Positions 39,008-50,972 of a DNA stretch of 64,000 nt are shown here, in pieces. Source of the DNA: Pyropia yezoensis (lineage: Eukaryota > Rhodophyta > Bangiophyceae > Bangiales > Bangiaceae); contig CM020618.1 in NCBI GenBank assembly GCA_009829735.1, forward strand, positions 24,661,346 to 24,725,345, in the 5' to 3' direction. The notes under the pieces were generated by a model. That model did not search any database. It saw only the letters and a program-made list of their open reading frames with translations, and was not told the origin of the DNA. The translations under genes and the position numbers were made by a program. Within the stretch, counting starts at the first letter, position 1. Every line of letters begins with the position of its first letter.

Positions 39008-39902
39008 CTGGCACATGAATGCGAGAGCGCAAGAAGAAAATGGAAGAGGGGAACTCCAGAAGTATATCCCCGAAGAGCCGGGGTGTCTGCCCCACGGGCA
39101 GCGGGGCGCCGCGCGGGCAGCGGGAGTGCGACCAGGAGACCGAGACGCCAACACGCCAACGCATGCACCGGAGAGCGGGGAAAGTCTACCGGTGCAGAAA
39201 TTGTCCGGCTCGTGGGCGAAGGGGTGGAGGAAAGGGATGGGGGTGGAGGGGGGAGGGGGAAACGCCGCCGCTGTCCCCAGGACGCGGCAGACCGGTGACG
39301 GTGGGGGGCGAGGAGGGGAAGACGGCGGACAGCCGCGGTCGAGGGGATGGGTTGGTGTCTCGGGGTCACGGGTGCTGGTCCCCGCGTCAGCAGACTTGTC
39401 AAGAGAACAGTGGGGACTACTTTTTCCGCGCTCTGCCCCCAACCCTATCGGTTTGCGGGTGTAAGCGAGCTTCTCCGTGACGCGGAGCCGTCAAACCCCC
39501 TCCCACCGCGCACCCTACCTGCACAGCTCCAGCGGTGCGACGAGTGCGCAACGCCGCCCCCACTCTCCCCCACGCCCCCCCCCTCCCGCCCCCCCCGTCC
39601 CATACCCACCCAGGAGCATCCGCAGTAGTCGATGCTGCGCTGCCGGGTGTGCGGCCTTGGGCGTGTGTTTGGGCGTGCCTCCCTCCCCACCCCCATCCCC
39701 CCCCCCCCCCCTCCCCTCTTTCCGACCGCCCCCTTTCCCCGTTCGCCCTCCCCAGCCGGGCCGACCTCGGCCAGCGGGGGGGGGGGGGCGGTTAAGGGGG
39801 GCGGTGGAGGGGGAGGGAGGGTGGGGGGGGTGGGGGGGGGGGTGCAGAGTGAGCAGAGCTTGAGCTTGGGCAGAGGCTGGGCGTGTCGTCGCGACCAGCG
39901 TC
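38804..39902. other. Divergent intergenic region of TLDc and importin genes, with a CAG tract
   Basis: This is a 1.1-kb spacer between two start codons. A CAG/CGG trinucleotide tract occupies 38961-39003. Pyrimidine-rich DNA with C runs near 39700 precedes the importin ATG. No coding gene is supported; the long frames on both strands are artefacts of high GC. Confidence 0.45.
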
Positions 39903-40275
39903 ATGACCGACGTAGCAGCTTTGCTGGCAGCGACGCTCCAGCCCGACGCGCGCACCCGCGAGGCGGCCGAGGCGGCGCTTCGTGCGGTGGAGCACCGGCA
40001 GGGCTACCTCACCACCCTATTTACCATTGCCGCAGCGAGCCCGGGGGTGAGCGCGCACGTGGCGCAGGCCGCGGCGGTGGCGCTCAAGAACTTGGTCCGC
40101 CGTGAGTGGCCTGTGGGAGGGCGGTGGGGGGATGGGGGGGGGGGTGGGTACGGAGAGGGAGGCGGAGGGGGGGTAGGGGGAGTGGGGGGGGGGGGGGGGG
40201 CGGATGGTCAATTACGCGCTCTCGCCACGGGTGCCGATGCGAGCGGTCGTGCCGGTGCCAGTGCAGGTCAGCCCG

Positions 40276-40306
<31 letters not shown>

Positions 40307-43300
40307 GGGTGGTGGTGGTGGCGGTATTGGCGGCGGCCCCGGTGGAGGTGGTGGTGGCGGTGGCGTCGGAGGTGGTGGTGGCGGTGACGGCAGCAGCGGC
40401 GGCAGCAGCTGCAGTGGTGGTGGCGGCGGTGGCGGGAGCGGGGGGGGCGGGCGCGCCGGCGGTGGTGGCCTCCACCCCGCCGAGCGGGACGCGGTGCGCG
40501 AGTCGCTGGTGGAAGCGATGGCGCGCTCCCGCCCGGCGGTGCGGTCCCAGCTGGCCGAGGCGCTGGAGTGCATCGTGCTCTCCGACTTCCCCGCCCGCTA
40601 CCCGGCGCTGCTGCCCCAAATCGGCGCCAACCTCGCGTCGGCGGTGCCGGCACGCCTCGCGGCCGGACTTCTCGCCGCGCGGTGTACGACCAAGATTTTT
40701 GAGTTTCGGCGCTGGCAGGGAGCAGGGGGGGGGGGAGGGCGACTCCCTGGCGGTGGAGAGGTCGGGGCGGAGGTCACCGGCGCCGCCGTTCATGGGTCTA
40801 CCGGCAGCGACGGTGGCTCGACACAGGGGGGGGAGGCGGACGGGTTAAGACCAGGTGGTGCGCCCGGTGGGCCCCCACCCGGCGGCCCCGCCAGCGCCGC
40901 GGCGGCAGCGGCGGCGGGTGGCGGCTCGGCGGTCGAGCCGCTGGACCTGGTCGTCGACGCACTCTTCCCCCAGCTCCTGTCCCTGCTGTGGGCGCTGGAG
41001 CGTACGATCCGGGACGAGGACGCGCGGGGTGTGGGCTCTCCCGAGCCGCACGTCCTCCAAAAGCTCATCTGCAAGTGCTTCCACTCGGCGCTCGCGGGGT
41101 CGGTGCCGGCGCTGCTGGTGCGGGAGCCCACCCACCTGGCCGAATGGATGGAGGCGTTTACAGGCGTCCTCACTCGGCCCGTCCCGCTGGGCGTGACCAC
41201 GATGCCTGTCGCAGGGGGAGGGGGAGGGGGGGAGGGGGGAGATGTTGCGGCCGGTGGTGGCACCGCCGATGGGGGGGCTGGTGCTGCCGTGCTGGGTGTG
41301 TCCGCGGCGACGGCGGCCGCAGCGGGCGGAAACATTGGCGGCGCGGGGGAGGCAGGGGCGGCGCCTCTCGGGTGGCGGCCCCTCGATGCCGCGTCGCGCA
41401 AGGCGCTTCCCCAGTGGAAGGTCAAGCAGTGGGTCCTGTCGGTTGGTGCCAAGCTCTTCCAGCGTGCCGATGACTCAGTGGCGACGCTGGCAGGCTCCCC
41501 ACGGCGGGGCCTCTCTGTCGCGTCGGTGCGGGCGTTCAAGGCTGCCCTCCGCTCTCGGTACCTCCCCACCCTCACTGGTGCTGCTGCGGCGGCGCTGCAG
41601 TGGCCGTCATGGCACCTGTCGCCGCGGGTGGCGAACTTGGCACTCAACCTGCTCGAGGCGGGCGTGCCACATGCGGCCACGTTTGATGTTCTCCGCCCGT
41701 CGGTACAGGCCTTCCTCACTGACGTCCTCTTTCCCTACCTCTGCCTCGACGCGGAGGACTTGGCCCAGTGGACAGAGGAGCCTATCGAATATGTGCGGCG
41801 ATCGCACGACGTGATGGAAGACTACTACTCGCCGCGAGCGGCGGCGTGTTCCCTTCTGTTTACGCTGTCCAAGCTACGCCCACGGGGGTCGGTCATCCCG
41901 TTCCTAGCCTTTTTGGGCACTATCCTCGAGCAATACGCCGCGGCGCCGACGCACCCTCACGCGGTGCGAAAGGACGGCGCCCTGTTGGCGATTGGGCATG
42001 TCAAGGATAAGCTTCTTTCCCGGGGGGACCTGCGCTCCAGTCTCCACACCGTCTTAGTACAGTACACCCTCGGGGATCTCTCGTCTGCACACCCTTTCCT
42101 CCGCTCCCGAGCGTGCTGGTTGTTTGGGCAGGTGGCCGCAGCGAATGCGCTGCCGCAAGAGGTACTGCTGCCATCACTGAGTGGCCTCGTGTGCTGCCTC
42201 TCGGATGACCAATTCCCTGTGCGCGTGCAGGCGGCAGTGGACTTGCGTCACTTTCTCTCTTCGCCGCCGGCGGCGCAGGCGCTCCGACCGGAATTGCCGC
42301 GGCTTCTCGAGGCGCTCCTTCGCCTTATGGACGATGTGGACAACACAGACATTGTGGCGTCGGTGGAGCAGCTGGTGGCGGCTTTCCCCAACGACGTGGC
42401 GCCGCTGGCAGTGCTGCTGTGTGAGCAGCTGGTGTCAGCGTTTGAGCGGGCGGCGTCGGCGGCGTCGGAGGATGATGAGTCGTCGTTTGCGGCCACCCAG
42501 TGTATCCAGACGATAGAGAGCATCCTGACGTCCCTCTCGCAGAGTGGTATTGCATCGACCGTCGAAGGGGGCGACGGGGGAGGTGGTGCAATTGGTGGTG
42601 CGGACGCGACTTCGGCAGCGACAGGCTCTGCCGCCGACGCACCCGACCACGATAGCGGCCCCGTCAATGACCCTGTGGCGCGCGCCGAGAAGGTGGCCGC
42701 ATTTACCTCTGCCGAACGCGTGCTGCGGCCTGTTCTGGACCACCTCTTTGACGAGGAGCGGATTGAGTTTTTTGAAGAGTCCCTCCACCTGCTTGGCTCC
42801 CTGGTTTACTTTTCCGCGGAAGCGTCGGTCGCAGCGGTGGGCGCGTCCTTTGAGGGCGAGCTGGTCGTGCCGCCCACTGTTGCTGGTGGCGGCGGCGGCG
42901 TTAATGGCGTCGGTGGCGACACCACGGCGGTGCCCGCCCAGCTCATATCCCCCTACCTGTGGTCGCTGCTTCCCCCGGCCGTCGGCGTTCTGACCACCTG
43001 GGCAGGTGACTACGCGAGCAGCTACGTCAGCGTCATTGACGCATTTCTCCACCGGGGCGCCGAGGCTTTACTCAGCCGTTCCAACCTAGTTATCATTCCC
43101 CATGTAGGTAGCGGCTCTTTGGGCGTTTCGGCCGCCACGCCGCTGCCACCCACCACGCCGCTGCTGCACAAGTTGCTACAAGCAGTGGTACACCTTTGGG
43201 AGCCCGAGGCGGACGTGGATGACGAGGCGGGCGTCGCGGCCGCGCGGGTGACGTCGCTCATCATCCTCCACTGTGGAAGGGCAGAGCGACCTGGCGACCT

Positions 43301-44202
43301 CGTCGCTTTTGAGCGCCGCGCTCGCTCCATTGGCACGGGCGACCAGGGCGGGCCGATGGGGGGGGGTATCAGCGGCGGTGGCGGTGGCAGTGCTCTCGGG
43401 GGCGGCGGTGCCCTCGGCGCCGCTGACGACCCATCAGCGCTGGACATCCGTCTGTCGGGGGGTGCCGCAGCAGCGGCGGCCGGCGGGGGGCCCCTGACAG
43501 GCGTGTCCATGGACCCTGAAGTTGCCTACATTGTGACCCAGGCAGCGCACGCCCTGCCCACCGCCTCGGACCCGGTGTCTTTGGCCATTCTCCGCACGCT
43601 TGGTCTGTGTGTTATCCACGCGGCTGGCGTGACGGTGGCGGCGCTGGAGCGGGCTGGCCGCAGCGACGCAGTGTATGGTACGTGGGTGCGAGCCGTGCGC
43701 GGCCGCCGGTTACGCCGTCGACATGACCGCAAGACGGCGGCGCTGGCGTTTTGCGCGCTCCTCGATCTGCCCGCGGCGGCCTTGCCGCCGACACTCACCC
43801 AGCGGGGGGGGTACGTGGCGCTCGTCGATGCGGTCCTGGTTCTGCTGGACGGGCTGGCTGGGGGGGGGGCTGGCAGGCCGGGCGGGCGAGACCGGTCTGG
43901 CAGGGGGCCCGGGCCCAAGGGCGGCGACGCCCGTGGCGGTGGCGTTAGCAGTGGGGGCGCCTCGGCCAGCGCCCCGCGGCCGGCAGACGAGGACGATGAC
44001 GACGAGGACTATGAGGAGGCGGATGATGACGATGATTCGGAGGGGGGTTTGGTGACGGGCGGCGCGGGCGTGGTAGGCGGCGACGTGGGGGTGGCCGACG
44101 CGGCGGCCGGGCTCTCGCGCCTTGCCGCGGACGCGCGCGCCGCAGGCCGCGACGCCCCACCCTCTGCTGCCAAAGGCCACAGCGACGGCGGCAGCAGCGA
44201 TG

Positions 44203-44234
<32 letters not shown>

Positions 44235-44564
44235 GGCGGCAGCAGCAGCCGTGGCGGCGGCTCGACCGACGGTGGCGGCGGCACCGCCGACGATGGTGGC
44301 CACGGCGGCGGCGACGACACGGACACGGACGCGCTGATGTTGTACGCGCTCGACGATGTGGACGAGCTCGCCACCTTCGCGCGCGTCATCCGCCGGCTGG
44401 GCCCCCCCAATGTGGCGCTCTTTACCGAAGGGGCGGACGAGGCGCTTCGCTACCGCCTGCACGGGTGCCTCGAGGCGGCTGCGGCCGCGGCAGCACGGCG
44501 CGACGCCGAGGCGGCGTTTGAGGGGCGCGGGGGGGGGGGGGAGGTCGGGGGGGGACTCCCATAA
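39903..44564 (+). CDS. Importin-7/8-like karyopherin
   Basis: It is a nuclear import receptor of the importin-beta family, made of HEAT repeats, that carries cargo through pores under Ran control. The frame of 1553 aa begins with MTDVAALLAATLQPDARTREAAEAALRA, the usual N-terminal helix pair, then VAQAAAVALKNLVRREWP. The middle matches importin-7/8: VLFPYLCLDAEDLAQWTEEP, IEYVRRSHDVMEDYYSPRAAA, RKDGALLAIGHVKDKLL, HPFLRSRACWLFGQVAAAN, FPVRVQAAVDLRHFL. An acidic cluster near the C-terminus (EDDDDEDYEEADDDDD) is also typical. It is much longer than animal importin-7 (about 1040 aa) because of glycine-rich inserts at about 40115-40470, 40715-40930, 43350-43500 and 43850-44340. The first insert begins close to GTGAGT and could instead be an intron. 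Confidence 0.85.
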
Positions 44565-45110
44565 CCCAACGATGCCGCGGGGGGGGGGGGCGGGCGGGCG
44601 GGTTGGGGTGGATGAAATGGGTGGATGAACTGGGGTGGGGTAAGTCGGGTGGGGTAAGTGGCGTGGGGTAAGGTGCGGTTGGGTCGTGTCGGTTGGGGTG
44701 AGGTGCGGGGGGGGTGGAGGTGGAGGCCAGGTACGCACGCGCCGCCGTCAGGGGACGGAGCGCCGGGAGAGGGAACGGGACCCACCCCCCGCTGCATCCC
44801 CATCCACGGCAAGATGCAGTCCACAACTCTTTCTTTTTTCTTGTCTTTTTCTTCCCCGCCGCTCCCCCCCGGCCTGAGCCCGCGCGGCGTGAAGAGCCCT
44901 TCAAGTCGGCCGCCTGCCTGGCGTACGGCTGCGCGGCGGACAGAGGGGGGCGGCCGAGCGGCCGAGCGTGCGGATCTGTGGGCGGGGGGGGGGGGTAGCG
45001 GCGACTGGTCAGCGGCGACGAAAACGGGGCGGCGGGGGCAGGGCCCCACGGAGCCAGGGGCGGCGGGGGGGTGCCCAGGGAGCCAGCCGGCGACAGGGAG
45101 TCGTCACCCC
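44565..45110. other. Convergent 3' region after the importin gene, with G-rich repeats
   Basis: Near 44630-44680 the motif GTGGGGTAAG recurs three times, within a G-rich stretch that could form quadruplexes. A T-rich patch (44825-44855) may be a 3' processing region. No gene is seen. Confidence 0.4.
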
Positions 45111-45839
45111 TCAGCCAAACGGGGGCAGCCCCCACGCGCGGTACAGGCGCACCATGGCCGCCGACGCAGACACAAACGCCGACACGACGGTGGCCACGTA
45201 CAGGGCCTGCACGTAGGCCTGCTGCCCGCCGTCAAGCGCCTCGTACGTGGCCGCCGCCTTGGCCTGCAGCCGCTCCAGCAGCCCGCCGCCGCCGCCGCCG
45301 CCACCACTACCACCGCCGCCGCCACCACCGCCACCACCACCACCACCGTCGCCATTGCCGCCGCCACCGCCGGTGCTGCCACCATCCCCGCCAGGCCGCG
45401 GCGCCGCGGCCGTGGCGCCAGCCGCCGCGGCCGGCCGCCGCCACTGCTGGCGCGGCGTCGACCACCCCCCCCCCCCCCATCCCCCTGTCCACAAACCCCC
45501 CCGGGGGATGGCCGCCGCCGCCGCCACCGCCACCGACGCCGCCGTCGCCGCCGGCCGCAGGGGCCGTGCGGCCGACAGCGGCGATGGCGGCAACGACAGC
45601 GACGACGCGCCGCGCCCGCCCGCCGCCCGTCGCTGCGGGGGCGCCAACGGGGGCACGACGCCCGCCGCGCAGGGTGGCCGCCGTGGCGGGCGCGCGAGGC
45701 GGGCCGCCACGCACCGGCGGGCGCCCCCAGCAGCGGCGGCGGCGGTCGCGGTCACGGCCGCGGCCACGGCCGCGGCCGCCACAAACGCGGCCGGCGGCAG
45801 CGGGCGTGGGCGTGGCACCGCCGCCGCGGGGGGCGCCAT
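45111..45839 (-). CDS. Small putative organelle membrane protein, unknown
   Basis: The 242-aa frame has an Ala/Arg/Pro-rich, acid-poor N-terminus of about 120 residues that could be a transit peptide, then a long glycine run. The C-terminal 60 residues look like a real conserved module: a helix LLERLQAKAAATYEALDGGQ, a hydrophobic segment YVATVVSAFVSASAAMVRLY and WGLPPFG at the end. I do not recognise the family. The single membrane segment near the C-terminus and the basic N-terminus suggest a plastid or mitochondrial membrane protein. Convergent with the importin gene. Confidence 0.5.
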   Translation of the reverse strand: MAPPAAAVPRPRPLPPAAFVAAAAVAAAVTATAAAAAGGARRCVAARLARPPRRPPCAAGVVPPLAPPQRRAAGGRGASSLSLPPSPLSAARPLRPAATAASVAVAAAAAIPRGGLWTGGWGGGGWSTPRQQWRRPAAAAGATAAAPRPGGDGGSTGGGGGNGDGGGGGGGGGGGGGSGGGGGGGGLLERLQAKAAATYEALDGGQQAYVQALYVATVVSAFVSASAAMVRLYRAWGLPPFG

Positions 45840-46645
45840 CGCTCAGGACGAAACGAACGGGGAGGGGGGGGGGAGGGGGCAGGGGAACAAGCCCCAGAAA
45901 CCAGGCAAATCGTAGCGACGCCGGCGGCGGAGGGGGTGGAGGAGGGGAGTGGCAGACGGGCGGGGCAGTCGTGATGCGGCCGGTCGGGACCGAGGGGCGG
46001 GTGCGCTCGGAGCGGGGAGGCGTCTCCTCACAGTAGGGCCAGGTGCTTGCGGTTTTCGATACTATTACACGTTTCTCCCTGTTGGTCTGAAAAAAAAACA
46101 AAAGACTCAGATCGTGGGAGCGCCAGGGTTGTCACTGATGTGATATGTAAAGAACGTTGGTGGGTACACAGTGTACTACACACCTACGGGGTCTTCGCAC
46201 AGCACGGTTGAATGGGCGCCGCGTGGTTCCAAACTGCCGCCGGTGCCCGTGGAGCATCCGCCGCCCACCCCCTTCCCCGCGCCCTTCTCCCGCCGTCGCT
46301 GTCTCCCCCCCTCCCCGTACGTCCTCTTCCAGGCCTGGGCCTTCCCAGCGCTGCGCCCCACGCCAAACGGCCACCCGAGGCCCGGCGACGCGACAAGGTT
46401 CGCCGCTTCGCCCGCTCTCCGACTGCCGCGCCGGGGCGCTGGCCGTCTGCCCCCGCCGGCTGTGCTGCCGCCGCGGACCCCGTGGCGCCCCCGCCGAGGA
46501 GTGGCGTCGCGCGGGGCCATGCGCGCCCGCCCCGCCAGACCCGGCGGCGGTGGTGGCGGTTTTGGCAGTGGTGGCGGTGTGGTGTTCCCAGCGGTGGCGG
46601 CGGCGGCGGCGGCGGCGGTGGTGGTGCGTGGCAGCGGCGGCGGCC
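45840..46645. promoter_or_regulatory. Divergent region before the helical-repeat gene
   Basis: This is an 806-bp spacer between opposite start codons. An A-rich patch near 46089-46110 and a less GC-rich core (46040-46200) suggest the promoter core. No gene is supported. Confidence 0.35.
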
Positions 46646-49546
46646 ATGGCGTTGGGTGACGGCGGGCCCGGCGCGCGGGACGCCACCGCGTTGGCCGCCG
46701 CCGAGGCGCTCGTTGCCGCGACGGGGGGCGTAATGGGTGGCGCCGCGGGGGGGGTGGGCGGCGCCGCCGGTGCCGCCGCCGTCGCGGCCTTTGACACCTT
46801 CCTGTACGTTGCGCACGGGGGGGGAGAATGCGGGTGGGGGGGGGGGGCGGCAGGCCGCAGCGTGGACGGCGCTGTGCTGTGGCAAAACGCCCCCGTGTCC
46901 GCCGACGGGGCGGTGGGACGCACGCGGGCGGCTTTTTTTCTGACCGTGCCTGCGCTTGGGGTGCTCGTCCCACTCTCCTTGTCCCGCCACTCCCCCCCCT
47001 TCTCCCCCGTCCCCCCCTGCCCACAGCGCCGCCACCGCCGGGGGGGCCGTCACGCACGCCACCCCCGCCGGCGACGCCGCCCTCTCCGCCGCCCTGGACC
47101 TGGTGCGCGTCGCGGTGGGCGCCGCGGCGGCCGCCCCGCCGGGCGCTCCGCCGCCCCCCGCCGCCCTGCCCGCTCGCGCGGCGGCCGCGGCGGCGGCCGC
47201 GCTGGGCGCCCTCGCCCCCGCACCGTCGTCGGCGGCGGTGGCGGCGGCGGCGGCGGTGGCGGACGCGGCACCGCCGCCGCCCGTGGCGGCCGCCACCCTA
47301 TCCCGGCTGCTGGTGGCGGCCGCCGCCGCGTGCCGGGCCGCGTCGGGGGGGGACCCGGCGGCAGCGCCTGAGCTCCTCGACGTGTCGACCGCCATATGGA
47401 AGGCCACCCTGCCGCTGCTGCTGCCGCCGCCGCCGCCGCCGCCAAAAGCGCCACCGCCGCCGCAGCCGCCACCGTCACCGCCGCGGTCGCGGTCGCGGTC
47501 GCGGTCGCGGTCGCCGCCGCGCACGGTGCCGCCGCCGCAGCCGCTGCGACTGGGGGAGGGGGGTACCCACGGTGTGGGCTCGCCGCCACCCCCGCGGCCC
47601 CTTGGCGGCGGCGGCGGCACGCGGGCGGCGGCGGCGGCCACGGCGGCCGCCCCGCCGCGGGTGGCCCCCGCGGCGGCGGCGGCGCTGGTCGCGGCGGCGG
47701 CCGAGATCTGCCGCCGCCTCCTCCGCGCCGCCACCGCGTCGGTGTCGGGCACCGACGACCGGCGGCGGCTGCTCGGCGCGGTGCGGCTGCTGCGGGTGCT
47801 CCGCGGCCACGTGGGCACCCTCGCGCGGCTGGTCGGCGCCCTCACCGGCCCGCCGCCGTCGCCCCCGTCGGCGGCGGCGCCGCCGCCGCCGCCCCCGCCG
47901 CTGGCCCCCTACGCCGTCACCGCCGTGGTGGGGGTGGCGGTGGCCCTGCGGGGGGCCACCCTGGGCGCCGCCGCCGCCGCGCTCCCGCCGCCGGTGCGCA
48001 CCGAGCTGGCGAGCCGGTCCCTGCCGCTGGCGGTCGTTGCCCTGGACACGCTGGCGTCGGCGCCCGCGACGGCCGCTGCGGCGGCGGCGGCGGTGGCGGC
48101 GTTCCCCGGCCACCCCCAGGGCTTGCGAGGTGGTGGTGGGGGGGCCGCCGGCGGTGGGTGGGGTGGCGCTTCCCCCGACGGTGGCGACGGCAGGGACGAG
48201 GACGCCCTCTTTGCGCGCCTGTTGACCCTCCTGCGGCTGGCGCGGGGGCAGCAGACGGGCGCATTTCCCGTCACGGTGCCGCCGTCGCCGGCGGCAGACG
48301 GCGCCCCCCCCGCGGCGCTTCCCCAGCCCGGCCGGGCGGTTGTGGGCGGCCTGTTGGCAGCGGCGCGCTGCTGCTTTGCAGGCCTCCTTGTCCCCCTCCC
48401 CGGCTCGCCCGCCGGCCATCCCCCAGCGGTGGAGTTACTGGCCGCGGCCGTTGCAGCGACCGCGGCGGCGACCGACGCGGCGGCGGGTCAAGGCGGGGAC
48501 GTCGGGGACGACGGGGACGGCGGGGACGGCGGCGGTGGCGGCGGCGGCGGCGGTGGCGTCGACGTGGAGCTCGTGGTGGGTGTCGTGTCACCCCACCCGC
48601 TGGTGCAGCGCCTCGCCACGCATGGCCTGGTCGCGCTCGCGCGTGGCCGTGACCCGCCGGGGGGGGAGGCGCTGGTCGGCGCGCTCGTCGCGGTGGCGCG
48701 CCTCGCCGACGCGGCGGCCCCCCCGGTGGGGGCGGGCGGCGGGGAGCGGGGGGGGGGGGCACGCGCCGCAGCCGACGCGGCCGCCCGCGCCGCGGCGGTC
48801 GTGGCGGCAGTGGTGGCGCCGTCGCCGGGGCGCCTCGAGGGGCTTCTTGCTGCGGTCCTCCCCGAGGTGCTGGCCCTCCGTCGCGCGTCGGGCGGCGGTG
48901 GCGGCGGCGGCGGCGGCGACGGCGGCGACGACGACGACAATGACCACGGCGGTGGTGGCAGTGGTGACGGTGGTGGAGACTGGGAGGTGGACCTGGTTGG
49001 CGTCCGCATCCTCACCCACCTGTGCGTGGTGGCCGGTGGGGACGCGGCGGCGGTGTTGCCCCCATCCCACCAGGCCGACGCGGCGGATCTGGTCGGGGCA
49101 GTGCTGGGCCGGGCAGACCCGTCTGGCGGGGGCGACGCGGAAGCGGCGGTGGCCGCCGCCCGCCTCGCGGCCGTGGCCCTATCCCCCGAGGCGGCCACGT
49201 GCGTTGGGCTGGACCTGCTGGAGCGCCTCCTCCCGCCGCCGCCCGCCAACGGCGACGCCGCCGGCGGGGGCTCCACCGAAGACGCCGACGACGAGCCGCC
49301 CCACGATGCGGCCACGTCGGCGCTGCGGGCGGCGGCCGTCGACGCCCTCTACCCCGTCCCGCCGCCCGCCGACGGGGCGCCCCCGCGGGCGCCCCCGTCG
49401 GCGCACCTCCTCGGCCGCGCGGTGCGGGGCGTGACGGCGTGCGTGGCCGCCGACGCGGCCGCGTGGGTGCCCGCGTCGGCCTTTCTCGGCCGCGTCGTCC
49501 GCACGTGGGGCCCCCCGCTGGCCACTGCCGGGGGCGCCAACAGGCC

Positions 49547-49615
<69 letters not shown>

Positions 49616-50543
49616 GGGCGGCACAGACGGCCCCCCGGGCGGCAGGCCTGCCGCCGCCGCCCTTGCCGACCTAGTGCGTCACCTGCTGCTGTGCCTCCCC
49701 GCGGCGGGGGGGGAGGCGTCGGCTGCCGCCGCGGCGGTGCTGTCCGTGGCCGCCCTCGATGCGGTGGCGGCGGTGGCGGCCGCGGCGGCCGCAGCTGGGG
49801 AGGAGGAGGAGGGGGACGCGGGGGGGGGGGGGGGGGAGGCCGGCTGGGCGGCCTGCCTCGCCCTCCTCCCACCCGCGGTGAGGGAGCTGGTGTGGGAGCG
49901 GGCGCGGGACCTGACGGCCGCCGCCGCGGCGGCCGGCGGTCCGCCGGGCGGTAGCGGTGGCGGGCGCGGGCGCGGCGGCGCGCGCGCCCTGCTGGTCAGC
50001 GACGAGGAGTGGGGGCTGGCCCGACGCGAGGCCGCCGCGCTGGCCGCCCTGGGTGGGGACGGCGCCTGCGCTGCCGGCGGCGGTGGGGGCGGCCGCGCGC
50101 CGCCGTCCCCGCCACCGGCCAGCCGCTGGGCAGACCTCCACGCCCAGGCGGTGGGGGTGGCGGCCGCCGCCGCCACCGCCGCTGCCGCCTCGGCCGCGCC
50201 GGGCGGCGGCGGCGGCGGCGGCGGCGGCGGGGCCACCGCGCCCGGTCGTTCGGTGGCACGGTCGGCTGCGCGGGCGGCGGTGCTGCTCCGCGCGGCGGCG
50301 GCGGTGGCGGCGGGCGCCGCGGGGGGGGGGGGGGGCGCCGGGGGGGGCACGGGCGGGACGGGCGCCGCTGGGGGCGGGGGGGGGGGGCGGGGGGGGGGGG
50401 GGGTGACGGGGACGGGCGGGCGGCGGCGCACCCCCCCCGCCTCCCCGCCGTGCGAGGAGATCCTGCTGAGCACCCCGGCTGAGGAGGGTGGCGGCGACGG
50501 TGGCGGTGGCGGCGGCGGCGGCGGCTCGCCGGCGCAAGGGTAG
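46646..50543 (+). CDS. Large Ala-rich helical-repeat protein, one intron, unknown
   Basis: I predict exon 1 at 46646-46803 (ATG in GGCCATGGCG), an intron at 46804-47026 (donor GTACGT, acceptor after a pyrimidine tract ending CCCACAG) and exon 2 at 47027-50543. The phases fit exactly and give 1224 aa. The protein is a series of Ala/Leu/Val helices resembling HEAT or ARM repeats (LLGAVRLLRVLRGHVGTLAR, GVRILTHLCVVAGGDAAAVL, AAAVDALYPVPPP), broken by Gly and Pro runs and a 22-alanine tract. It ends EEILLSTPAEEGGG and a glycine tail. It may be an importin- or TTI1-like scaffold, but I cannot name it; composition makes by-eye matching unreliable. It is convergent with the SSB gene. Confidence 0.6.
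49551..49616 (+). repeat. GCC trinucleotide tract encoding 22 alanines
   Basis: Twenty-one GCC codons and a final GCG run without interruption inside the helical-repeat gene. Such tracts expand and contract easily. Confidence 0.9.
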
Positions 50544-50972
50544 AGCGCCCCAGACGCGGTGGGGGGGGGGGGTGACGACGCTGCACGGCAAAGGGCCCGT
50601 CGCGGTTGGGGGGGGGGGGGGGGGTGGCGGGGTGGGGGGCTGGCCGCCCAGCCGCCCAAGACGGTCACGGAGGCAGCGCCTGACGGAGGGTGAAGCCGCG
50701 TCGCGCGGCGCGCGGTCACCCCAGTGTTGGTGTCGCCGCCGCCGCCGCCGCCGCCGGCCGGGGTGACGGGGACACGCGGCGGTGGGTCACACAAACAAGA
50801 ACAAAGGAGTACGAAGAAAAGAGTGGCGGAGCGGGTCCGTCCTCCCTCCAAGGACGACCAGAGCGGCGCGTCACACACACCTCATGACGCAGAAGCGCTC
50901 CCCCCCCACCCTCCGCAGCCACCCCCCCCTCACCATCCACCAGCACCGCGTCAAGGGGCGCGGGGGGGACAG
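50544..50972. other. Convergent 3' region, G-rich
   Basis: This spacer contains several G runs (near 50560-50640) and an A-rich patch at 50800-50820. No gene is seen. Confidence 0.35.
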
